Source: Bacillota bacterium
Lineage (GTDB): Bacteria; Bacillota; Clostridia; Clostridiales; Clostridiaceae
Length of the DNA: 24,759 nucleotides
Assembly: GCA_023451395.1 (NCBI GenBank)
Contig: JAEXZL010000129.1
Location: 1-24,759 of the forward strand
Direction of reading: 5' to 3'
Shown here: one piece after another, positions 7,397 through 14,252 of the stretch
Numbering within the stretch: position 1 is the first letter of the stretch
Layout: every line of letters begins with the position of its first letter
Made by a program: the position numbers and the translations under genes
Notes under the pieces: model-generated
What the model was told of the DNA's origin: nothing
The model's input: the letters and a program-made list of their open reading frames with translations, nothing else
Database searches by the model: none

Positions 7397-8773
7397 TTAC
7401 ATATTAAAGAAACTCATTACTAAAGATACCAAAACAAAAGCCATTAATAGTGGTGCAACAAATTTTATGCAGAAGGAGAAGAATTTTCTACCTATAAACA
7501 CATTACCTTCCTTCTGAATTTCATCATCCATAAATTTAATTCCCAAGCGCCAACCCACTAAAAGGCTCATAAGCATGGCAGCTAGAGGCATCATTATTCC
7601 TTCTGCAAGAAGATCATAAAAATCTAACCATGCTAGTCCTAGAGGCTGAAATAGTCCTCCAGAACCTAAGGCATCCAATGCTACAGGTAAACCAAAAAGA
7701 ATTATTGCTATTCCCACAATTGTAGTAATGATACCTCTGTTTAAAGGCTTTCCTGCTGCCATTCTAGTATCAATAAAGTGAGCACAAACTACCTCTAGTA
7801 ATGATACTGAAGAAGTTAACGCTGCAAAAAGAGCTAAGAGATAAAAGATAAAGCCTAGGATCATCCCTGTATATCCCATACTGTTGAATACTTCATGAAG
7901 GGTTACAAAGAGAAGCTTTGGACCACTTGCAGGATCAAGACCTGTGGCAAAAACTGCTGGTAATATAGCAAAGCCTGCAAAAAGTGCAAATATAGTATCT
8001 GCAATAGGAATTATAAAGGCGTTCTTAACTATGTTTTCCTTCTTAGAGAGGTATGAACCATAGGTTATAAGACATCCCATTCCTAAAGAAAGAGAAAATA
8101 GCATTTGGCCTCCTGCAGCCCTTACAGCATCAAAAAATTTAAAGTTTTCACTAGAAAAACTAAACATAAATTTTACGCCTTCTGATGCTCCTGGAAGAGT
8201 TAAGCTTCTTGCAATTATTACTAATAGCATTACAAGAAGTGCTGGCATTGCAACCTTGCTAAAGGTTTCTATTCCTTTATTAACCCCACCTACAACTATT
8301 CCCATAGTTATAGCCATAAATAGGATATGATAAGTTATTGCAGTTCCCGGATTTTTGAAAACGCTTGCAAAATAATCTGCGCCTCCTACTCCTGCAAAGG
8401 AATTGCTACCAAAGATATTTGACATAAAGTCTACCATGTACTTAATTACATATCCGCCAATTGTACTGTAAAATGATAGGATAATAAAAGCTGATAAAAC
8501 TCCCATCCATCCAATAAACTTATATTGCTTGCCAAGCTCTCCAAAAGCTAGCACAGGACTCTTTCCTGTTTTTCTTCCAATTACCATCTCTATACTTACT
8601 ATTATTATTCCGCAAAAAACTACTAAGACTAGATAAATAAGTAAAAAAGCAAATCCCCCATTTGCTCCCATCTTATAAGGAAAACCCCATAGGTTTCCTA
8701 GTCCTACTGCTGACCCTATTGCCGCCATTAGAAAGCCGATATTTGACCCCCATTGACCTCTTTTTTCTTCCAT
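7397..8773 (-). CDS. sodium-dependent transporter, NSS (SNF) family
   Basis: The 458-residue membrane protein belongs to the neurotransmitter:sodium symporter family, which in bacteria usually imports amino acids with Na+. TM1 carries the family signature GSAVGLGNLWGFPYKMGANG (residues 20-39). About eleven hydrophobic segments follow, fitting the bacterial eleven-to-twelve-helix layout. Residue 30 is Gly, where most members have the Arg of the extracellular gate (GNxWRFPY). I chose ATG 8773 because GGGAGG sits seven bases before it; a longer frame to 8794 has no support. A good sigma-A promoter lies at 8819-8847 and a terminator follows the stop, so it is monocistronic. The substrate is unknown; tryptophan, tyrosine or hydrophobic amino acids are common in relatives. 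Confidence 0.92.
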   Translation of the reverse strand: MEEKRGQWGSNIGFLMAAIGSAVGLGNLWGFPYKMGANGGFAFLLIYLVLVVFCGIIIVSIEMVIGRKTGKSPVLAFGELGKQYKFIGWMGVLSAFIILSFYSTIGGYVIKYMVDFMSNIFGSNSFAGVGGADYFASVFKNPGTAITYHILFMAITMGIVVGGVNKGIETFSKVAMPALLVMLLVIIARSLTLPGASEGVKFMFSFSSENFKFFDAVRAAGGQMLFSLSLGMGCLITYGSYLSKKENIVKNAFIIPIADTIFALFAGFAILPAVFATGLDPASGPKLLFVTLHEVFNSMGYTGMILGFIFYLLALFAALTSSVSLLEVVCAHFIDTRMAAGKPLNRGIITTIVGIAIILFGLPVALDALGSGGLFQPLGLAWLDFYDLLAEGIMMPLAAMLMSLLVGWRLGIKFMDDEIQKEGNVFIGRKFFSFCIKFVAPLLMAFVLVSLVMSFFNM

Positions 8774-8818
8774 TGTAATCCTCCCATTTACCAATTTTAA
8801 TTTTTACCACTATTTAAA

Positions 8819-8847
8819 ATTATATGTAATTTTAAACAGTTTGTAAA
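8819..8847 (-). promoter_or_regulatory. sigma-A promoter of the NSS transporter gene
   Basis: Minus strand: TTTACA (8842-8847), 17 bases, TATAAT (8819-8824). The start would be near 8812, about 40 bases before the ATG. Confidence 0.8.
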
Positions 8848-8916
8848 TATAATACTAATAAATTAAAATATTAACAAATGAAAACCTTTAAATTAGACTT
8901 TTTGTTAATAATTCAT

Positions 8917-8950
8917 AAAAAAAGGACAGCCAGAGGCTGCCTTTTTTTTT
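8917..8950. terminator. terminator downstream of the holin-like gene
   Basis: CAGCC (8927-8931) pairs with GGCTG (8935-8939), extended by GG/CC across one bulged A and flanked by A and T runs. Both strands carry a strong T-run. On the minus strand it follows the holin-like gene at about 155 bases. The stretch 8951-9103 holds no reading frame or motif I can support. Confidence 0.85.
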
Positions 8951-9103
8951 AATTTCGCAATTCTTTCATAAATATTGTTGAAACTACTATAGAATTGTTA
9001 GTGCATACTTTTTCATACTTTTAAATAGCCTATTTATACTGATATATTATTATCAATATACTCTATAGAAAGCATTTTGCTATACTTTAATGTGCACATT
9101 ATT

Positions 9104-9349
9104 TTACGATTTTCCTATACCCTGAAAAACATTTTTTGCTGAGCTATAGAGACCGCTGGCAGATAATCCTATTATTATGCCTTGAAATATAGCTATCTTT
9201 ATTTCCTCACCACTATAAAAAATACTGGTTACTATACCTAGAGCAAGATTTATAATAGGTATAAATTTTGTAACTTTATCCCCAAAGACTTTCTTCCATA
9301 GCTCACCAAGAGCAATAATTACCGGAATGATAACCGCTATTTCTATCAT
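9104..9349 (-). CDS. holin-like small membrane protein
   Basis: The 81-residue protein has two to three hydrophobic segments: an N-terminal helix (about residues 3-17), a charged turn WKKVFGDKVTKF, a helix at about 28-46 and another at about 52-69, then a polar tail. The pattern FIPIINLALGIVTSIFY followed by GIIIGLSASGLYSSAKN resembles small phage holins, which permeabilise the membrane so an endolysin can reach the wall. No endolysin or phage gene is next to it. A weak GGAAGTGAG ribosome site precedes the ATG. It could be a prophage remnant, part of a host lysis function, or a membrane protein of other use. The family call is from pattern only. Confidence 0.65.
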   Translation of the reverse strand: MIEIAVIIPVIIALGELWKKVFGDKVTKFIPIINLALGIVTSIFYSGEEIKIAIFQGIIIGLSASGLYSSAKNVFQGIGKS

Positions 9350-9575
9350 TTTCTCACTTCCTTCATGTCATTATTTATAATAATAAATATGCATAAAAGC
9401 TTAACTTTTCTTAAAAATCTAATATAAAATTCAATCCTTTAGCTCTTATATATTATATTAATTTCTATCCTTTTATGTGCTAAAACATACTTTCCTAATG
9501 TAGGCTCAAATATTAGATTTATTTGTATAATTATAATTGAACATATCCATAGAAATCGATTCTTTTATCCAAAGG

Positions 9576-9604
9576 AAAAAGGCCAGTAAATTCACTGGCC
9601 TTTT
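9576..9604 (-). terminator. intrinsic terminator of the APC permease gene
   Basis: Minus strand: AAAAGGCCAGT (9594-9604) pairs with ACTGGCCTTTT (9577-9587) around a six-base loop, running on into more T. It is two bases from the permease stop codon. The remainder of 9350-9575 holds nothing I can support beyond AT-rich spacer and the holin gene's upstream region. Confidence 0.9.
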
Positions 9605-9606
9605 AG

Positions 9607-10911
9607 TTATTTATTCTTCTTCTTTAAAAAATAAAACAGCGGAAGCCCCGCAAGGGTTATAGCAATTCCTATTATGGAGTTTATTGGTGCAGTAATCACA
9701 GTACTTATTAATATATAAGCCCCACCGGCTATTCCAATTATTGGAGTTATAGGATAAAAAGGTACTCTGTATAACCCCTCCTTCTTAGGAGTTTTTTTTC
9801 TTAATATAAATAACCCAATAACGCCCATAGTAAAGAAAATCCACAATACAAATATAAGAAGATCTGTCAAAGTATTAAAGGTTCCTGAGAAAATGTATAT
9901 CACTGCTAATAAGCTTTGTAATATAAGTGCATTAGTTGGAGTGCCAAGCTTTGGATGAACTTGTCCAATAATTTTTCCAAAAGGAAATCTCTTTCTCTCT
10001 CCCATTACTAGAGGAACTCTAGCGGCAGTCATTAAATATCCATTTAAAGCTCCAAAAACCGATACCATAATTCCAATGGTTATAAATGTTGCTCCACCGT
10101 TTCCAAATAAGGCAATAGCTGCATCGGCACCTGGGGTCTTTGAAGAAACAATAGTTTCATAAGGAAGAACCTTAAAGATTGCAATATTAAAAATGGCATA
10201 TATAATAATAACAAAAACAACCCCTATTGATATAACCTTTGGAAGATTCTTTGCAGGTTTATTTAATTCACCTGCCATATTAGTTACACCAATCCATCCA
10301 TCATAGGCCCATAGAGTACCTAATACTGCAGCACCAAAGCCTGCACTAGATACTGCCGCCTCTATTGATGTAAAGCCTGGAGCGCTTTTTGATAAAAGAC
10401 CAAAGGCAATAATTGAAATTACCGGTATAAGCTTTCCTATTGTAGCCAAGGTTTGTATTATACCACCATATTTTGTAGATAATATATTCATGGTTAAAAT
10501 AAAAATAAGAACGCCAATAGCCATAAGCTTTTGTTGATTGTTATCCATATTTATAAAGAAACCAGCATAGGTAGCAAAAGCAATAGCTTGAGCTGCTACA
10601 GAAGCAGGATAGGATATTATAGCTTGAACCCATCCTAATAAAAAGCCTGTTGCTTCTCCATATAGCTCTTCTAAATATATATACAGCCCTCCGGATTTAG
10701 GTATATAAGATGCTATCTCTGCCACAGAAAGAGCAGATGCTAAGGTGATTATTCCGCCCACTATCCAAGCACTGATACTCATGAAAGGTGTTCCAGCATT
10801 ATTTAGTACAATACCAGGCTTCAAAAATATTCCTGAACCTATTATCATTCCTACTACTATAGCTAATGCCTCAATAAAGGTTATTGATTTCTTCAGTTGT
10901 TTTTTTTGCAT
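9607..10911 (-). CDS. APC family amino acid permease (LAT/SteT-like)
   Basis: The protein of about 434 residues has around twelve transmembrane helices. It starts with the APC signature, the unwound TM1 segment VVGMIIGSGIFLKPG (about residues 19-33), followed by SAWIVGGIITLASALSVAEI and PKSGGLYIYLEELYG, typical of the LAT/SteT group of amino-acid exchangers and permeases. TM6 carries TLWAYDGWIGVTNMAGE. B. subtilis SteT, a serine/threonine exchanger, is the closest pattern I know, but the substrate is not certain. I chose ATG 10911; a TTG at 10917 is an alternative. AGGAG lies upstream of both. The promoter at 10978-11006 and a terminator at 9576-9604 make it a single-gene unit. Confidence 0.9.
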   Translation of the reverse strand: MQKKQLKKSITFIEALAIVVGMIIGSGIFLKPGIVLNNAGTPFMSISAWIVGGIITLASALSVAEIASYIPKSGGLYIYLEELYGEATGFLLGWVQAIISYPASVAAQAIAFATYAGFFINMDNNQQKLMAIGVLIFILTMNILSTKYGGIIQTLATIGKLIPVISIIAFGLLSKSAPGFTSIEAAVSSAGFGAAVLGTLWAYDGWIGVTNMAGELNKPAKNLPKVISIGVVFVIIIYAIFNIAIFKVLPYETIVSSKTPGADAAIALFGNGGATFITIGIMVSVFGALNGYLMTAARVPLVMGERKRFPFGKIIGQVHPKLGTPTNALILQSLLAVIYIFSGTFNTLTDLLIFVLWIFFTMGVIGLFILRKKTPKKEGLYRVPFYPITPIIGIAGGAYILISTVITAPINSIIGIAITLAGLPLFYFLKKKNK

Positions 10912-10951
10912 ATGCAATCATCTCCTGTATGTAAATTTAATCCCCATTACA

Positions 10952-10968
10952 GTCCAAAATAATTGGAC
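10952..10968 (-). promoter_or_regulatory. inverted repeat in the permease leader, candidate operator
   Basis: GTCCAA (10952-10957) and TTGGAC (10963-10968) form a perfect 6-5-6 inverted repeat, 3 to 20 bases after the predicted start of transcription. It may be an operator or a small RNA hairpin. No regulator is implied by the motif. Confidence 0.4.
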
Positions 10969-10977
10969 AACGTTTAC

Positions 10978-11006
10978 AGATTAGCATATTCCCCTTTATT
11001 TTACAA
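10978..11006 (-). promoter_or_regulatory. sigma-A promoter of the APC permease gene
   Basis: Minus strand: TTGTAA (11001-11006), 17 bases, TAATCT (10978-10983), with TGC just before the -10 as an extended element. Transcription would begin near 10971. Confidence 0.65.
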
Positions 11007-11066
11007 TATTTTCTTTTTAAAAGTTGTATCTTTTATTTGTAAGAAGTATTTACCTTAATATTAATT

Positions 11067-11094
11067 ATGGGTTGCTTTATTTGACGCAACCCAT
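11067..11094 (-). terminator. probable terminator of the DUF4003 gene
   Basis: ATGGGTTGC (11067-11075) pairs perfectly with GCAACCCAT (11086-11094) around ten bases. The following minus-strand sequence is AT-rich rather than a clean T-run, so termination may be weak. Confidence 0.6.
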
Positions 11095-11123
11095 TAATAA
11101 TCAAAAATCTAATTTTGAGATAT

Positions 11124-12116
11124 TTAATTACTAGAGCTGGAAGCAGCAGCGGCAGTACTGGCAGCAATAGCAGCTGCTATTGCTGCTTGTTCTGCAATAA
11201 TTATACTTGTTATGCTATTTACTAAAGCTGTATTAACAGCACTATCCTCAACCTCTTTCTCACATTCCTTTGCAACTAACAAAGCTGCATACATAATTCT
11301 TTGTGCCTTTCCAATTCCAAATGCTCCAAATCCCTTACAAGAAAGCAAGAAATCATTAACTAGAGCTATATCCGAAGCCACCTCCTCTGGTTCCCTTCCC
11401 ATCAGTGCAAGTAGCCCTAAGGTTGACAGCTCCGCTCCTGTACCATATCTACAACCCTTTTCCTTTAACTTAGTAAAAATCTCAAGGGTTCTTCGGCACT
11501 TTTCCTCTGCTTCCTCTTCTCCCAAAGCTAAGGTATGGCTTAATCCTTGAACTGCATTTCCAGAAAAAAATTCACTTCTTAGAAAGCTATAACATTTTTC
11601 TATTTCATTAATAGCCTTTTCTTCTGATAAGCTACTTAAGGCAAAAAGTACTGCAAAACCGCAATCTTCCTTAGATGTAAGAATAGGATGCTCCATCTTC
11701 ATCCTTCTATATATATTACCAGCCTTTAAAGCTATCCTCTGAAAATCCTGAGCTTCTGCCATACTAGCTAAAACAAAAGCAGCTAAAGGTAAGTAGGGTG
11801 AAGATTTAAGCTCGTCCTTTAAAATATCATATGCCCTAAGCACCAGGAGAAACTTTTCTTTTGGACTTTCCTCTAAGGCTAAAATTGATGCTAAAGGAAG
11901 TAAAGCTATGCTTTTAAAATTTGAAAATATTCCTGTACTTTCCTTAATTATTTCCTTACAGTCTTTAATTTTTAATGGCTGTATCTCTAAATCCTTAAAG
12001 GTATAAATACTTGCACATAAGGGATAAAAAATAGGATTGTCCCATCTAAAATTTTCCTTCATTATATCTCTGTTTCTCACAAAGAGCCGACACCTTTTTT
12101 CTAGGGATTCAAGCAT
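11124..12116 (-). CDS. DUF4003 family protein with Ala/Ser-rich tail
   Basis: The 330-residue soluble protein has no known activity; I place it in DUF4003 by overall pattern. It is rich in amphipathic helices: ESLEKRCRLFVRNRDIMKEN at the N-terminus, repeated segments such as LPLAAFVLASMAEAQDF, and YGTGAELSTLGLLALMGREP near residue 240, a stretch typical of the family. Helical repeats suggest a scaffold or binding role; that is inference. The last 25 residues are almost only Ala, Ile and Ser, ending ASTAAAASSSSN, encoded by GC-rich gca/gct/agc codons unlike the rest. I chose ATG 12116 because GGAG lies eight bases before it; 12140 lacks a site. plsY ends 105 bases upstream with no clear terminator between, so co-transcription is possible. 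Confidence 0.75.
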   Translation of the reverse strand: MLESLEKRCRLFVRNRDIMKENFRWDNPIFYPLCASIYTFKDLEIQPLKIKDCKEIIKESTGIFSNFKSIALLPLASILALEESPKEKFLLVLRAYDILKDELKSSPYLPLAAFVLASMAEAQDFQRIALKAGNIYRRMKMEHPILTSKEDCGFAVLFALSSLSEEKAINEIEKCYSFLRSEFFSGNAVQGLSHTLALGEEEAEEKCRRTLEIFTKLKEKGCRYGTGAELSTLGLLALMGREPEEVASDIALVNDFLLSCKGFGAFGIGKAQRIMYAALLVAKECEKEVEDSAVNTALVNSITSIIIAEQAAIAAAIAASTAAAASSSSN

Positions 12117-12221
12117 ATAATATTCTCCTTTTTCCATCATATATTTTAGCTATATCTCTCTACTCTTTATTGTAGCTATAAGAGTACTTAGCTGTATGTA
12201 TACACAATATACTTCTATGTA

Positions 12222-12827
12222 TTAAGAAGTTTTCTTCCAAAGGTTGCTTAGTCCAATTTCCTCTCCCTTAATTATTCTTTTGACATTTATAATATGCTTG
12301 TAAATCATAGCAATAGAAGCTGCTCCAATGATAATTGGTACAATCCACTCTCTGGTAGATAGGCTTAAATACAGAGGATAAGATATAGCAGTAGCTAAAG
12401 TTGCAAGAGCAATATAGTCAGTAATTAATGTAACAGCTACTGTTATTAAAATCATCACTAAAAACACTCTCCAATTAAGCACTAATATCATTCCTAAAAA
12501 GGATGCAAAGCCCTTACCACCTTTAAAATTCAAAAAAATTGGAAACATATGTCCCAATACACAGGCTACTCCAGTAACAGCACCAATATATGGATCATTT
12601 GGAAAGAGTGATTTTGCTATAAATATGGCAATAACAGCCTTTACAATATCCCATGCACCAACTGCCACACCTACCTTTAAGCCCATTGTAATAGCAGCAT
12701 TGGACGCACCAGGATTATTTGATCCCTTACCACGGATATCAAAACCCTTTTTCTTACCTATTAAATAAGCTGCATTAATGCACCCTATGAAATATCCAAT
12801 AAAACTACAAATTAAATATTTAAGCAT
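12222..12827 (-). CDS. plsY: glycerol-3-phosphate acyltransferase PlsY
   Basis: PlsY transfers an acyl group from acyl-phosphate (made by PlsX) to position 1 of glycerol-3-phosphate, the first step of membrane phospholipid synthesis. The 201-residue membrane protein has about five hydrophobic helices. Its catalytic loops are intact: GSNNPGASN (35-43) and GHMFPIFLNFKGGKGFASF (92-110), with a third conserved stretch near YKHIINVKRIIKGEE at the C-terminus. The length is typical. GGAG lies eight bases before the ATG. Upstream are 25-bp tandem repeats (12876-12940) in what must be the promoter region. plsX is not in the window. Confidence 0.95.
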   Translation of the reverse strand: MLKYLICSFIGYFIGCINAAYLIGKKKGFDIRGKGSNNPGASNAAITMGLKVGVAVGAWDIVKAVIAIFIAKSLFPNDPYIGAVTGVACVLGHMFPIFLNFKGGKGFASFLGMILVLNWRVFLVMILITVAVTLITDYIALATLATAISYPLYLSLSTREWIVPIIIGAASIAMIYKHIINVKRIIKGEEIGLSNLWKKTS

Positions 12828-12875
12828 ATGCTTGTCTCCTCATATACAATGATTTTTCTTCATAATATGTACAAC

Positions 12876-12940
12876 AAAATACTTATTATCTATGCACAAA
12901 AAAATACTTATTATCTATGCACACCAAAATACTTATCACC
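12876..12940. repeat. 25-bp tandem repeats upstream of plsY (2.6 copies)
   Basis: The unit starts AAAATACTTATTATCTATGC and recurs at exact 25-base steps from 12876, 12901 and 12926. The first two copies differ only in their last two bases; the third is cut off after about 14 bases. The array lies about 50 bases above the plsY start, between plsY (minus) and serC (plus). It could be a set of protein binding sites or a replication-slippage product. Confidence 0.85.
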
Positions 12941-13032
12941 AAAAAAACTGAAATAATTACGATAATTGTATCACAGACAAGGGTGAAGCACAATTTAGTA
13001 TTTCATTTATAATTGAATTCAAAGCACTTATC

Positions 13033-13061
13033 TTGACTAGAGCTATGGATAAATGTAAAAT
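13033..13061 (+). promoter_or_regulatory. sigma-A promoter of serC-serA
   Basis: TTGACT (13033-13038), 17 bases, TAAAAT (13056-13061). Transcription would start near 13068, about 40 bases before the serC ATG. No T-box or other leader structure is visible. Confidence 0.7.
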
Positions 13062-13106
13062 TATTTTAACTAGTATAAAATATTCTGAAAATGAGGTGGT
13101 GTAAAA

Positions 13107-14189
13107 ATGTCTAGGGTATATAATTTTTCCGCTGGGCCTGCAGTTTTACCTGAAGAGGTTTTAAGGGAAGCAGCAGAAGAAATGCTGGATTATAAAGGCA
13201 GTGGTATGTCTGTTATGGAAATGAGCCACCGCTCAAAAACCTATGATACTATTATTAAGGAAGCAGAAGCAGATTTAAGAGACCTAATGAATATTCCTGA
13301 TAATTATAAGGTTTTATTTCTTCAGGGAGGTGCAAGCCAACAATTTGCCATGATTCCTATGAATCTTATGAAGAATAAGGTTGCAGATTATATCGTAACA
13401 GGACAATGGGCAAAAAAAGCCTTTCAAGAGGCTAAAATCTATGGACAAGCTAATAAAATAGCTTCTTCTGAAGATGAAACCTTCTCCTATATTCCAGATT
13501 GTAGTGATTTACCAATCTCTGAGAATGCTGACTATGTTTATATCTGCGAAAATAACACAATCTATGGAACTAAATTTAAAACCCTTCCTAATACAAAGGG
13601 CAAGCTTTTGGTTTCTGATGTATCCTCCTGCTTCTTATCAGAGCCGGTAGACGTAACTAAATATGCACTTATTTATGGAGGAGTTCAAAAAAATATTGGT
13701 CCTGCAGGTGTAGTTATAGTAATTATTAGAGAGGATTTAATAACAGAGGATGTACTACCTGGTACTCCTACTATGCTAAAGTATAAGACCCATGCTGATG
13801 CTGATTCTCTATATAATACCCCTCCTGCATATGGAATATATATCTGCGGTAAGGTGTTTAAGTGGCTGAAGAAATTAGGCGGTCTTGAAGTAATGAAAGA
13901 AAGAAATGAAAAGAAGGCAAAGATACTTTATGACTTCTTAGATGAAAGCAAGCTCTTTAAGGGTACCGTAAGAAAGGAAGATCGTTCACTAATGAATGTT
14001 CCCTTCGTTACTGGAAATAAAGAATTAGATGAAAAATTCGTAAAAGAGGCAAAGAAGGCTGGCCTTGAGAGTCTAAAGGGTCATCGTTCCGTTGGTGGTA
14101 TGCGAGCAAGCATATACAATGCAATGCCTATAGAAGGTGTAGAAAAATTAGTTGAATTCATGAAAACCTTTGAAAAAGAAAACGCTTAA
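13107..14189 (+). CDS. serC: phosphoserine aminotransferase
   Basis: SerC converts 3-phosphohydroxypyruvate and glutamate to phosphoserine and 2-oxoglutarate with PLP, the second step of serine synthesis. The 360 residues start with the family signature VYNFSAGPAVLPEEVL and end with the RSVGGMRASIYNAMP substrate-binding region. The PLP lysine is K195 in YGGVQKNIGPAG. Other landmarks are QGGASQQF (73-80) and DVSSCFLSEP (171-180). GAGGTGG precedes the ATG. serA, encoding the first enzyme of the pathway, starts 63 bases downstream, separated by a hairpin. Confidence 0.97.
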   Translation: MSRVYNFSAGPAVLPEEVLREAAEEMLDYKGSGMSVMEMSHRSKTYDTIIKEAEADLRDLMNIPDNYKVLFLQGGASQQFAMIPMNLMKNKVADYIVTGQWAKKAFQEAKIYGQANKIASSEDETFSYIPDCSDLPISENADYVYICENNTIYGTKFKTLPNTKGKLLVSDVSSCFLSEPVDVTKYALIYGGVQKNIGPAGVVIVIIREDLITEDVLPGTPTMLKYKTHADADSLYNTPPAYGIYICGKVFKWLKKLGGLEVMKERNEKKAKILYDFLDESKLFKGTVRKEDRSLMNVPFVTGNKELDEKFVKEAKKAGLESLKGHRSVGGMRASIYNAMPIEGVEKLVEFMKTFEKENA

Positions 14190-14195
14190 TGGTTA

Positions 14196-14221
14196 AAATG
14201 CCAATTGTTTAATTGGCATTT
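14196..14221 (+). other. intercistronic hairpin between serC and serA
   Basis: AAATGCCAATT (14196-14206) pairs perfectly with AATTGGCATTT (14211-14221) around GTTT. Only three T end the stem and no U-run follows, so it is more likely a partial terminator or an mRNA stability/processing hairpin than a full stop. Confidence 0.65.
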
Positions 14222-14252
14222 CTCATAATCATATTGGAAAGAAGGATGCAAA

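Noticed and set aside
8917..8950. Possible small RNA ending at the hairpin between the NSS and holin-like genes
   Set aside because: No promoter is seen that would make a plus-strand transcript ending here. The hairpin is explained as a terminator for the minus-strand gene.
10745..10984. Plus-strand open frame over the 5' end of the permease gene
   Set aside because: Antisense shadow of conserved transmembrane coding sequence that also covers the permease promoter.
11212..11550. Plus-strand open frame inside the DUF4003 gene
   Set aside because: Mirror frame of a real gene, with no ribosome site and no plausible protein features.
12876..12940. CRISPR array
   Set aside because: The 25-base units are directly contiguous with no unique spacers, there are under three copies, and no cas gene is near.
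12960..13106. T-box or serine-responsive leader before serC
   Set aside because: There is no AGGGTGG-type T-box sequence, no specifier stem and no terminator between promoter and gene.
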